Translations under genes and position numbers: made by a program
From: Gnomoniopsis sp. IMI 355080
Taxonomy: Eukaryota > Ascomycota > Sordariomycetes > Diaporthales > Gnomoniaceae
Direction: 5' to 3'
NCBI GenBank assembly: GCA_027946555.1
Contig: JAPEVC010000220.1
Location: 1-57,869 of the forward strand
Length of the DNA: 57,869 bases
In this document: one piece after another, positions 33,532-45,600 of the stretch
Numbering within the stretch: the first letter of the stretch is position 1
Layout: each line of letters begins with the position of its first letter
Notes under the pieces: model-generated
Databases searched by the model: none
The model's input: only the letters and a program-made list of their open reading frames with translations
Told to the model about the DNA's origin: nothing

Positions 33532-34278
33532 ATCTCTCACCGCGCAGGACGAGAGGTATTTGGAGCTTCTGCTGAGCGTTTAAACCGTTGATTTTGATGT
33601 TCCTGCCGAGGAGTAGGACACGACGTGCAAAATATGCAGTCCACACAAGCGGATTTTCAACATAGTGTTACATCTTGTATATAAGGCATACAGGCGTTGG
33701 GGTTGAAAAGAGAAAAGAATGCATATCTATCTAAGCGTAACTCAGCAGCCTGGGAAGCTGCATCTTCTTTCATGTGTATCTCATCTCCATCAAGCTACGT
33801 ACATCAACCTCCCGAGAGACTGCTTGCTCCTCCAAGACCTTTCCATATCAATATCGCATCGACCCCGCCCGGATGCTACCTATCAAAGGTGACTGTGCCG
33901 CACTCGTGCATTGTTTGCCGGGTTTCAAACAACCCCGCCGGTAAAGCTTCTATCCACTGTTTTCTTGAGTTACTGTACCGGCTTACAGCTGGTTGTGGCA
34001 CGACGAAAGCTTCGTGGAATATTTGTTGTTCGGCTGGGTCTACATTCCCACGTCATGTTGAAATGCGATTGGAACTTGGTGATGATAGGTTATTAGCTGT
34101 GGCGCATAAGCGCATAAGCGCAAAGGCGCCGTACAGTGTCAACACTAATGCAACATATGGTCGGATATATGTAACTGCACAGTCGTTAGGTTTATGAACA
34201 TCGTTTGATCTATCGTCCAAGTCTCATCCCTCACCCTCGCCAACCTCTTACTCAACTATCAGCGCTCGTTTTAGGACA
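33532..34278. other. Intergenic
   Basis: Holds the 3' flank of the FAD enzyme, including the out-of-frame coding-like tail to 33582, and the promoter of the calpain gene. A plus-strand frame at 33697-34197 is not recognised. Confidence 0.4.
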
Positions 34279-37006
34279 ATGCCCCGTCCACCTCGAATTA
34301 CGGCGAGGCACACCAACATGATGGGGCCACAAGCTGGTATAAACGACTTTTGGTCCAAATACGCCCCCAAAAAGCCTAGCAAAGTCACATCCATCTTCCC
34401 ACGGCTTCTGTACGCCAGCATCCTCCCCGAGCACCCTGATCCACGGGGTGTCGCCTCCGCCCGCAACGCCGCAGAGAGCTATGAAGCTGCCGCAAGAGAT
34501 TGCGTGGAGAAAGTGACCAAGATTGTGCGAGAGTGCTATCGCACCAATGAAAAGTTTACAGATGGTGATTTTGACATCGAATACGACTTTGATCGCAATC
34601 GAGGCAAGAATTGCTTGTACGGTCTGGACATCGACAGCGATGATGAAGACAGCAGGAGCCCAGGCCCGCTTTTGAATCCTCCCCAAACCCTTCCAGTAGG
34701 TGAACAATATGATACACCTCGTGGTACTATGCGCAAGCGCGGTATGGGGAGGCCAAGACGATCTCGCCCCTGTTCGGTGCACCGCCTTGGTTGGATTTTC
34801 AAAGACCCAAAATTCACCATTGACGGCTACTCGTCGTCAGATATTGTCCAAGGCTCGGAAGGTGAGTCACTCATTGGCCCAGGTTGACTGCGAATTCCGC
34901 TACTAAAGCTTGACAAGGTGACTGCTGGTGGCTCGCATCTGTCGCAACGATAGCTCATCGCAAAGACCTGATGGAAAAAGTTTGTGTCGTTCAAAACGAA
35001 GAATGTGGCGTCTACGGATTCGTCTTTTTTCGTGACGGCGAATGGATCTCTACAGTCGTTGACGACAACCTCTACCTAAACAAACCGGATTATCGTGACG
35101 AGTTTCCTGATCTATACGATCCAACAGGAGACCGAGCCAGAAAGTGGCGAGCACAAGAGCAGACAGGTTCCGAAGCGCTGTTCTTTGCTCAATGCGCCGA
35201 CCCGAATGAGACTTGGCTGCCGTTGCTGGAGAAAGCTTTCGCTAAAGCCCATGGCGATTATGAAGCAATTGACGGGGGTTGGAGTGGCGAGGGTGTAGAG
35301 GATATGACTGGGGGCGTGGCGACGACCATTGCAACCAGGAGAATCCTGAGCAAAGATCGGCTTTGGAAGGAGCTGGCCTTTGGTGATGGCGATTTCGTGT
35401 TCGCTATGTCCGCCATGTCAGCCACGGGAGGGCGACCTTATGCTTATGCCGCTGGGGTAGTAATGAACCATGCGTATTCAGTCCTGCGTGCCACTGAGGA
35501 GGTTGACGAAGATGGCAACAGGCTTCGATTGGTCAAAATCCGGTACAACATGAACTTCAATCGTGCCCAAGTTTTCTTTCAGTGTGTATGTGGCTAATCA
35601 TTGTTGTCCAACAGAAATCCTTGGGGCCACAGAAGTCACGACGGCATGATGGGTGAATGGAACGGGCGGTGGTCCGACGGATCGAAGGAATGGACACCAT
35701 ATTGGATGAAGAAGCTCAACCACACCTTTGGTGACGATGGAGTCTTCTGGATGCTCTATGAAGACGTACTTGAATTCTTCAAGTACATCCATCGAACACG
35801 CCTTTTTGACGAGAAGTGGACTATTATCCAACAATGGACAAGCTGCGAGGTTGCCTGGCTGACAGGCTACTCACGCACCAAGTTTGTGGTGGACGTCAAG
35901 AAGGCCGGAACGATCGTCCTCGTGTTGGCGCAGGTAAGCCATCAATGTCTGTATAATGTTGACCACGGATGGCTAATTTGCCACAGCTGGACTACCGATA
36001 CTTCAAAGGCCTCGAGGGACAGTATAGTTACGAGCTGCATTTTCTTCTCAAGGAGCAAGGCGCCCCATCCAGTGACTACATCTGTCGCGTTCGTCCCGTG
36101 CATGAATGGGAAAATCGCTCTGTCAGTGCCGAGGTATATCTGGAACCGGGAATATATGAGGTCCTACCAAAAATTACTGCTATGCGAAAAAGAGGTCGCG
36201 GCTCCAATCTGTCAATTATCGAGCACTTTGCTGAATGGAATCCTCAGAAACTTCGTCAGGTCGGCATGCAATACGACCTTGCGCATGCCAAGGGCGGAAT
36301 TGCAGACGAGGACCAAAAGCTCGTCGAACGTAAGGAGCTGAAGCACAGACATAAGCGGCGAAGAAATGCCAGAGTTAGAATGGAAGTTGACTTTGACATT
36401 CCGAGGTTTCCAAGATCCCCAACCGTCGAAGAGTCGGACGAAAGGCAAGTCACTCAGGACGGAGAAAGCGACCAGTTCGAGGACGCCGCTGAATACCTCG
36501 ATAGCGGTAATGCGAAAATCCTGAATGGGAGAGCCCTTGATGGTATCAAGAGGGAATTAGAAGTCACTCACGAATTCAAGCCTGATTTTTCTGGTGAAGA
36601 GGGGTGTAATGGTCCTCAGGTTGATGAATTGGGAGACAGTTCTAGGATAGGTGAAGAAGCCAATGGTGATGTGCTGCCATTTGGGATGGTCGGGAAATAT
36701 GATGGAACGTGTAATGGAGAGGATGAAAAGAAGGACAAATGGGAGTCACATTCAGAAGGCTCAAAGTCGGAAGTCTCAGAGCCGGACGCATTGAAGTCGA
36801 GAGCCTCGGAGTCTGACGACTCGTCACACTCCGAAGAGGATGAAGATGAGGATGATGCTTGCTGGAATGCTGTCTGTGTGACTTGTCTACGAGTATACTC
36901 GCAAGACTCGAATCTCACTATTTCCTTAGTGCAACCAGAGACTAGGGAAGGGGAGGTTTCTTCGAGCCTGTTGCAAGGTCAAGAACCGGCCGGAGCAACG
37001 CAGTAA
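34279..37006 (+). CDS. Calpain-type cysteine protease
   Basis: Cytosolic C2-family (calpain) peptidase. Four exons (34279-34861, 34918-35542, 35615-35933, 35987-37006) give 848 residues. The catalytic triad is complete: C197 in GDCWWLASV, H379 in MNHAYSVL and N404 in RNPWG; the Cys and Asn lie at exon starts, and their restoration confirms the splicing. Protease core residues about 150-500 include GSEALFFAQ, WLPLLEKAFAK and GYEAI-like (DYEAIDGGW) motifs. A beta-rich domain follows (QYSYELHFLL, EVYLEPGIYEVLP), like the calpain III/C2-like domain of fungal PalB-type and related enzymes. The last 200 residues are disordered and very acidic (SHSEEDEDEDD). No EF hands, so it is an atypical calpain. 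PalB orthologues act in pH signalling, but this one lacks an MIT region that I can see, so a different role is likely. Confidence 0.93.
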
Positions 37007-37195
37007 TGAAGGGATGATTATTTGAAGTTGAAACGTGTGCTTGTGAGAATTGATATATACAGTGCAATACAATTCCACTTCTTATATACATGATACACGA
37101 ACCCTCGAAGCGTGCCACGAACCCTTGTCCTTCGCCTCCCTCTTTAAGTGCAGTTCAAATTGCACAATACTTCCATCGCCAAACTCTGCAAAACT

Positions 37196-38677
37196 TCAAG
37201 GGGTGTAAGACTCCAACAAAGAATCGTAGTACTCATATGCTGTTCCAGAGGGGGGCTCGAAGCTGTAGATATAGTCGCCCCACCATGGGCCACCACCCCA
37301 CCAGAGAGCGCCCAACCACACATCACTGTTCTCCTCCATGTAGTCAAGCATACCAGTGATGGCCTCTAGACATACAGAGTTAGCTCCACCAGCATATTCG
37401 CCAAGAATGGCGACCTTGCCATTCTCCTGCAGCCATTCTGTGGCCGACGTAACACGCTCAACCCCGATCGTGGAGCTGACACAGACATCCGAGGTGCCAG
37501 AGCCGTCGGAGTCTAGATACTGATGCATCTCGTAGATGATCTTGTCTTCGGGGTCAGTCAGGTTCACCAGATTGGTGTTGACTTCGGTCCAGGTCCACGC
37601 TCCACTGTACGAATTACCCTCGACGGCTATGTATTGCGACGTAGCACCTGCTGCCCGGATGCCATCGATTGCGGCTTGGTTTAGCTCAAGCACAAGGTCC
37701 TGATCCTCGTCATGGTATCTGTTACATGTTGATGAGCATTTGCTAGGATATCAAAGAACGGTACTTCTCGCTGAAACACAAGGATGTGGGCAGGTCGACG
37801 CACTCATTGTTGGTGTCAAAAATGACAAGCGAATTGCTCTTGTAAACACTCGCCAGGTTCTCCCCTATGGTCTTGATCAGCAAGGTTTCAAAGCACGCCA
37901 ATCAATTATCTTAATGTGGATCAAGGCCAAATGTGTCAAAGAAAAACCACTCTACGAGACTTGTTTTGAGATTGCGAAGGGAAGTTCTCATGATTGGCAC
38001 TTACAGAATGTCTGGAAACCAGCAGTGTCCTCAATGATCGACCCATAGAACCGGCCAAAATTGTGGGGGTCAACGATGGCATAGGCGCCATTGCTGGTGA
38101 TATAGTCGATAGTTCCGGTATAGTTTGCCAAATATGCTGGTGCTAGAGCGCTAGTGAGATCCTCCTCGGAAAGCATACGCTCCATAACAAAGGGCACCCG
38201 GAAGATGTTGAACCCTTGACCCATCAATGTCTGTGATGCTGATTAGTTTCTACTTGGCAGACTACTTATATGCTGCTTTCTTAGGTACCGCGAACATACT
38301 TCAAGGCTTGAATTGTCAGGGAAGATGAAGTCAATCCCCCATGTTCCAGGATAAGTGCCAGTGCCAAACTCGGCACCAGACTCGTCAACACCGAACCACT
38401 TGAAACTCCCTGTGGCTGCCGCCGCCGTCGAAGTCGTCGCTGTCGTCGCTGTCGTCGCTGTTGCTGACGTGGTCGATGTTGCTAGAGTTGTACTAACTGC
38501 ACTTGAGCTAGCGGTCCCCGGAAGGCATTGAGAATAATACTCGCTCGAGTATGTGCAGACATAACCAGAGACACAAGTCGTGTCCCCTGTCCAGCCATCA
38601 CCACCGCACTGCGCATACGCGCCGCCCTGCGCTACAACACCGGCGGCGAAGATGGTGGAAGCAACGAGACACCGCAT
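37196..38677 (-). CDS. GH5 endo-beta-1,4-glucanase with N-terminal CBM1
   Basis: Secreted cellulase. Exons 38677-38300, 38230-38005, 37864-37804 and 37718-37196 give 395 residues. Signal peptide MRCLVASTIFAAGVVAQ, then a family-1 cellulose-binding module with AQCGGDGWTGDTTC and YSSEYYSQCLP, a Ser/Thr/Ala linker, and a GH5 (subfamily 5-like) catalytic domain: MGQGFNIFRVPF, IVDPHNFGRFYG, acid/base E222 in TNNEYHDED, nucleophile E329 in AILGEYAGG and C-terminal DVWLGALWWGGGPWWG. Exon 3 is only 61 bases, found because it joins the tryptophan (WENLAS) to the catalytic NE motif. Expected to be induced on plant cell wall material. Complete and probably active. Confidence 0.95.
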
Positions 38678-41600
38678 CGTGAAGTCCGTGATGGATATCG
38701 TATAGTTTTAGGTGTTCGACCCAGCAATGGGATTTCCATGGAGGAGGAGCAGATGGTCCTATGATTCTTTTTATACCAGGCTCCCAAGCTTGGGGCCGTA
38801 ATGCTTTTGAACTCATTACGGCGACTAAGGCTATTGTGGCTGGACTGGCTTTGACTTTGCTCCCTTGTTGCTATTGCCCCGGAACTCCAAACCTGGCTCT
38901 ATCAGCAGGTCTAATGCCATGCTTGACGCGTGGAAGGTACGTCAACAACTTGTTGAAATTTTCAAAGCTGCTGTGCCTTTTTCGGAATCCTCTGCCGGTC
39001 ACGGATGTTGAGCTGACTTCCCGTCGGCGCCTTAGGGGCCGAAGCTACAAAGGTACGATTCCGGAGTGGACGTGGCCTATAGAGTGGCCTATCGCTAGGA
39101 GCAAGTGTCAAGTCAGATGCCCAAAAGAAGCGCACTTGCGTTGCAATTCTGGCGGAGAGAGAAGCGGGAGCTCGAATTGGAAAGTCGATTGGGCGCTCAC
39201 CAAGCCGTATGTAGGACTTGGTGGGCTGATCCAGCCATTGCGGATGCTTAGACTCCGCAGGCGATTCTGGGAGAAGGGGTAGGTCCATATCTGCGCGTTC
39301 CTCCAATGACAATTCTGGAAAGCTGGATTATATAATGCTAGTCACAGTCTAGCTAAAATAGAGTCAGACTATATCGCACGCAGAATTCATTTAGTCGGAT
39401 AGTTGCAACTACACAAGCATACTTGTACAAGTATCCAGGGGCCATAGGCGGTCAAAACACATCCAAACTCTGGCACATCTTCTGGAGACTGCAAGACCTG
39501 AAGTTCCTGGAGCCTACACTTTGGTCAAATTTCTTTCCTGCAGCATCTTCTGGGAATAATAACTCATCCACTTGAAATACTGAAAAGTGCTCGCTCCACT
39601 GTACAGGTGCGCCAGTGCTGCTTGCGCGCATACTATGAGTGAGTCCAATTGGTGGGGGTTATACACCTGTAATTTCCAGACCTCAGTTATTGTCACGGAA
39701 AGTCGGCAAACCCGGCAAACACTAGAGGATTGCTCAGAGTCTATGTCCTAGATTGACAATGTCATGGCCTTGCAAGCAAATTTAGTACATGATTCAGTTA
39801 CAACTGACACCATGGCGTTCTGTTGGCTTGATATGGATCACGGAGCTGGAATGTCTAGGTGTGCAGCATGTGAGGCAAGGTTCGAGCGTCAGACCACCAT
39901 GCGTCCATTTTGAGGCTCTAGTGGACTTGTAAGTTGCTTTTGATAATGTACCTAGGTAGGCTTGCTTCTTCCCTCTCATTCGGACATTGAAATCATCTTG
40001 TGCGTCATCCGCACACTCGCAGTATGAGAAATGTTGTTGGCGAATGCCACTTTTTATTTAAGCTTAATGTCCGAAGCTCCAGTGCAATTTAGTATGCATT
40101 ATGCCTACTCTTGGACCATCAAGGTCATCAAAACACTTTCTGCGACTCCACTTTTGCGCTAGGCGGGCCTTATGTCCACCGCTTGTTTTTTTTTTTTTCA
40201 GTCGAGAACAATGACGAATGCTTACTCGGTGATTGCGTCTGTTCTCCGGCAGATTTGTATACCCACCTACGTCGCTGGGTACGGTAGTATGCATCGTGTC
40301 CGGGCACCTAGATGCCAAGACAAAGTAGAGTTTTGACGTCGCATGGGCCGAAGACTTGCCGTGCCCACAAGCGTGGGTCGACCCGGGAAATAGGATTGCA
40401 GCCACACACACCTAGGCACCTAACTGATCATCGATCGTCACGGCATGAGACTCGATCTTTACGGTGATCTCCCGCTCCTCTTCACGTGCTTGCGTGCGTG
40501 AGAGACCAAGCATGCGTGATTTGGTCGAATTTCCTAGAGAACCCAGTTTCCAACAGTAAAACCAACTGCAAGGGACAGTTGGCGGCAGCGACAGGGACAA
40601 GGCATACTACTCTGATTACCTACAAAAGACCACAGAGTCTGGTTTTACAAGCCAATAGTTCATCCCATCTCACATTGTCAATGGTATGGCGCCACTGAAC
40701 GCCTACCATAGTATGTGCAGGAAGGGGACACCCTTGTCCTATTGAGTCTGTTATCCCTGTGTCAATCTCACTTTGGGTTGAGAGCACAACATGATCTGAA
40801 ACAGCTACTAGCAATGTGGAAATGAACTATGTGAGAAAACCAATCTATATTATACCCTTCGCCAGCGCATATAAAATTGATGTTGGCTAATGGCCAGGAG
40901 TCAGGACTCAGGACAACTTGTTGTCGTGGTATTTTCCCCACATATCACAGATTGCACATAATTACCGCCCCCTCCTCCCAAAACAACCACAATACCTAGG
41001 CATCCTCCCAAGGGCCCGTTCGCAAGAGCCGTGCCACAACACCCCAGACATCCGGTGACAGCCTCGTCCTCTCTACGCCACAGGGATCCTTCTCCTGCAT
41101 ATCGTCTGCCAGCCAGGCCAGCCAGGTCAGCCTCCAAGTCCGAGGTTGAGACCCAGTTACCCAAATCTCTGGGGTCGGATCGGGGGCCAAGGAAGCGTGG
41201 CGTCCGGCAGTCCGCAAATGAGACGCGGGGCCCAGAACCAACACCAAGGCTCTAGCCATAGGCTGTTTGCTTCATCTGCGTGAAACATTATTTCCGTGTC
41301 CACTTCCATTTCATTAAAAAAGAACATTCTTTGAAGGCTCTAGGCCGGGCTCCTACAGTGCCAGAGTGCTGGAGAGCCAGACCGTCAATATGCCGAGCCT
41401 GGTTGATCCCTCCCTTCGCGTGTGCCTAGACCTTGTGGGTATCTGAGCAGGATGAGTGAGTACCTGACGTTTCTTGTTCTTGCTTTGCCTAGCGTCTTGG
41501 GAGGCGCTCTGTGTAGCCACCCTGAGGTCTAAGTCACTGTTGAAATATCTTGGGTCTGCCTCAGACTAGGCGGTCACGAGTGTGCTTGTCTCTCTTCTCG

Positions 41601-41809
41601 TTCACCACCGAGCAAGACTCGTCACGTCCGTCACTCTTTACGCCAGCGCCCAACAGCAGTAGATCTTCTGCCCAGTCACTCTTTTAACTCAAAGAACGAA
41701 GAAAACAAATAATTGTGGCAGGAAACCACAGCAGCCAGCTCATTATCACTTGCTCACTGTAAACCGCACCAGTCAAGCCGACTTCGCACCACCACCAAAC
41801 ATCGTCAAA
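38678..41809. other. Gene-poor stretch, 3.1 kb
   Basis: Frames on both strands are short and unrecognised (for example 38761-39282 + and 38962-39312 - overlap each other in opposite senses). It contains three CCTAGG-centred motifs (39949, 40411, 40993) and a ten-T run near 40189. The first part is the cellulase promoter, the last part the leader of the CAP gene. Confidence 0.45.
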
Positions 41810-42690
41810 ATGCAGTTCTCCAACCTCGCTCTCGCGGCCTTCATCATGGCCGGCGTGGAAGCCGCCTGCACTCAGCACCGCCCCTCCGCCTTGCCCTCAG
41901 CCTTCTCCATCCCAGCCTACAGCTTCCCGTCCTTGCCGCTCCCCACAACACTGAGCACGGTGGTCACATCCGCTGCCTCCGTCTCTGCTCCGGTCGTGGA
42001 GACGACGTCTTCCGTGGAGCCCACAACCACCTCTGCCGTGCCCACCACCTCCGCAGTGGCAACGACCTCCTCCGCGGCCGCGGCAACCAGCAGCGCAGCC
42101 TCCTCAGATGCGGGCTTGACCGCTGACCAGTCGAACGCGCTGGCCAGCCAAAACAGTGCCCGATCCGACGTGGGCGAGAGTGCATTGACCTGGGACGCAA
42201 GTCTGGCTAGTGACGCGCAGACCTGGGCGGACCATCTGGCTACCCTGGGGGCTGGTAATCTGGTGCATGACGATCAGAGCACGGAGGGTGAGAACTTGTA
42301 CTGGTCAAGTGACGCATCCAACCCGTACGCAGCGGCAGCGGAGGCGTGGATCGCAGAGAAGAGCTCGTACAACGGAGAGGCTATCACGGGCAGTGGTAAC
42401 TTTGAGAACTACGGACACTACAGTATGTCAACTCGCTCGAGTGGGATTAGACGACACTGTGTTGGGAAAACCTTGCTGACTTGATGATAGCGCAAATTAT
42501 CTGGAAGTCAACCACAGCCGTCGGTATGGCTATCTCCGACGATGGCTCCGGAGGTGTGTACGTCGTGGCTCGTTACTCGCCTGCCGGCAACGTGTAAGTG
42601 ATTCGATGATTGAATTCACCTCTTGGCTTCAAGTCCTTACTCACACATATTTTGAACAGTATCGGCGAGACACCGACCGACTCATCATAA
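41810..42690 (+). CDS. CAP-superfamily (PR-1/SCP-like) secreted protein
   Basis: Extracellular CAP-domain protein, like yeast Pry proteins that bind sterols and lipids. Exons 41810-42422, 42491-42593 and 42660-42690 give 248 residues. Signal peptide MQFSNLALAAFIMAGVEA, then a Pro/Ser/Thr/Ala-rich spacer of about 75 residues, then the CAP domain: LASQNSARSDVGESALTWD, AQTWADHLA, STEGENLYW, and the CAP1-type signature GHYTQIIWKSTTAVGMA formed across intron 1, with VYVVARYSPAGNV at the end. The last exon is just 31 bases and adds IGETPTDSS. Introns use GTATGT and GTAAGT donors. The Ser/Thr spacer is probably O-glycosylated. Lipid export or host-contact roles are family knowledge, not shown here. 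Confidence 0.93.
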
Positions 42691-45600
42691 ATCTTCTCAA
42701 GTATTCAGTCTTGGTGAACGGTTGCTTTGGCGGCGTGCAAGACGAGCTTGGCCTGCTCAACGTTGGCGACGACTCAATATTCAATTTTGGCTTCTGGCCA
42801 GCAATGCTGGTCTTAGTCCCACATCACACTGGTGAAATGGGACGGTTGGGAATTACTTCTTTTCGTGTGTAAATATGACTTAAGCAGACAGTAATTTGAC
42901 TGCATTGGTGTTGCGGCTTCTGTCCAACCCAACCTGGAACCCTGTCTGAACTATCACTGACTGTTAACAATATTATTATATTAAGCCATGTTCATCGAGG
43001 ATCGATTCTCGATCGATTACTGTGAACCTTGAATTTTCCATCTAGTGTTGTATTTGAAAATGAAATCTACCAAACCTAGCTTGAGACAATTCAGCTTGTC
43101 TACCTAAGTACCGGTATGAATCAATCCCGCAGTCAACACCTTCAAGATTGTGCTGAGAAATCTATGCATAGAAAAGCAGTCTATAGTGGGACCGATAATT
43201 GAAGGTGTAGTCTACAAGAGCAATGGGACTCTGTTGAACTCCAACAAAATTCATTGCAAAATAGAAGCTCAGATGATCAGGATATAAGATCAGCATGGGC
43301 TTTACCAGATACCAAACACGTATTCAGACTCCAAGAGACTTCTCTGCCGTGACGTGTGCTTTACTAATTACCTTGACTTTATCTTCGAGGATGCTGCTGA
43401 TGTCAGCTTTACAGATCAGCGCTGCCTGGGTACATGATACTTCTGAAATCCATTATGAGTTGAGGTCATGTATACCGCTGTACACAGTGTCATGGAAAAG
43501 GTGGATTATTCTACTTCAGCAACACATCCATTGTCAGGTTCTTAGCCGCCTGCACGATGAATTTGTTTTGCATTTTCCAATATTTTAGTGTCACCAAGTG
43601 TGCTTTGTAGAACGTAGGCTCGCCAGACACTCTCGTTGAGGCCTAAAGTGGGAGGAAACGTTCTTAGCTGTATGTCTCAAGAACCGGAAAAGTCCATTCA
43701 AGTCTGTCAGAGTCACAAAGTACATACATGCAGGTTCTAATAAACAAATTGATTTGATCTTAGATGTCAATCATCATGAGACGTTATAATAAGCATCACT
43801 CGCACCTGAGATCAATCTCTTTCGTTCTCGTGGACGTTGCGCTCATTCAAAAGTCCTCTCCAGGGAGCCAGTGCTATGATCCATATCTACCACAGCATGC
43901 CAGTCTGCCCACCAAAACTGCATGATCTCACAGCCATCATCACCAGTGCCAGAGACATCTCCGGGTAGCGCACACTGCGCGCGCAATGGACCAAAACTTA
44001 CTGCCTCTCGCAAATCCCCGTCTTCCCATCCCATCCGGTCTTACCACCGCAGGGTTCGAGCATATCTCCATTGACATCCTGCACGCCAGTCGCCCGAAAC
44101 CATCGCCACGACGCTTGCAAGCGCATGGGATTGCCCAAAGTCGACGATGGTCTTCTTCGATTGCCTACGTACAAGGTGTCATCGAACCCCCCTTCCCACC
44201 TGGTCAGGGACTATGGGCGAACGCTGAGGAGAAATGTACCGGACGTCAAATGTCGCGTTGCTGTCATAATTTTTCGGCTCGGGGAACCCTCACGTGGGCT
44301 GGCCCAGCATTCCGTTGCCTCCGTCACACATCCATGCTGAAGATGGGCGCCCAAGGCAAACGTCGGTTTCCGCAGAGTGTGAGCCGCGACCCGCGCTCTC
44401 TTGGATGAGCCTAAATTTCTGCTACCACCAGGAGGAATGCCTTTGCGCCTGAGACAGGTTTCTGACGAGGGCTTAGGGCTTGTACTTGATCGCTGCTATG
44501 AGTTTCGTGGTGTTTTTCTCGCTTGCCATCTACACAGCTTAGGTATAAAACGTCGGGGACCGCTCGCTTGAGACTCCTGCAGACTTGGCAGCTTCTAGGG
44601 CAGACTCTGCAAGATCAGAGCAGTGCCTTTGCGACGAGTACTTGGCAGAGTGGGCAACTATCATTCTAGAGCCTGGTAGATCTGCAACGTGGAACGCCGC
44701 AGACGGGAGTACTCTCACCTGGCAGAAGTTCTGACCAAGATTGGCCGGGCGCTATGGTCTTGAGTCGAATCCGCCATCCTCACAAAATAGCGAATATACA
44801 CAGCTCTGGAGAGCTGCAGAAAGGGAAGGACACTAAGAGGGTATCACATCAATCTGCTTTTCTCTCTATGATGTATGACTTGAAAGTTGAAGAAAACATG
44901 ATTCGAACGCAGGCAGTCATTCGCCGACGATTGACCCAGGGCCTAGGGGTCAGCACGAGTCTCAACAGTTATGCAAGGAACTGGCGCAGCAGCAAGGCCG
45001 TGTCTTCAGCGCTGCTAGATGTAGACGTGATATTTGGTCTTGCACCGACAAGGTGCTGTCGAAGTCAAATTGTATGCGCATGAAATTCAGGCAAGCATAG
45101 CTTTTCCCACTCCTGAATGGCATTGAGAAGACGGGACTTTCAACTGTTTACAGCATGGACAAGGCGAGGCGTTATGACTTCTGGCGACTTTACCAAGTCA
45201 AAAGGGGTGGTGCCACCAGCCAGAGTAATTCAGACACCCAGCTATCAATGTGTAGAGGAAACGCTACAATGTATGCCCCTGACCAAGCTTGCGAAGCTGT
45301 CTGAACAATTGACTACAAGATTCACCGCAGTCAAAAAGGGTGCTGCGCCTATTTTTCTGTGCTATCGAAAAGCACGCACAACGCGTACTCGTACTTACCC
45401 CCTTTTCCCCGCAAATTTGCAAGAACTGCAAGCGAGGCCATCGTGCTGTGTGAAGCGCGAGGGATCAATGTCTCGGGCAGGTGCGTGTTCGCCCTCGTGA
45501 TACCTTCAGACTCTAACCCAGCCGAAACAGGGTGCCTTATGGCCCCCGGCTTGAGGACAGTCTAGGGGATTGGTTTTTCTGGGAGAAACATGATTTGTGG

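Noticed and set aside
34252..34782. 176-codon minus-strand frame over calpain exon 1
   Set aside because: Antisense shadow of a well-supported exon; no domain.
38962..39312. 116-codon minus-strand frame upstream of the cellulase
   Set aside because: Overlaps an equally long plus-strand frame; neither shows a domain or intron signals.
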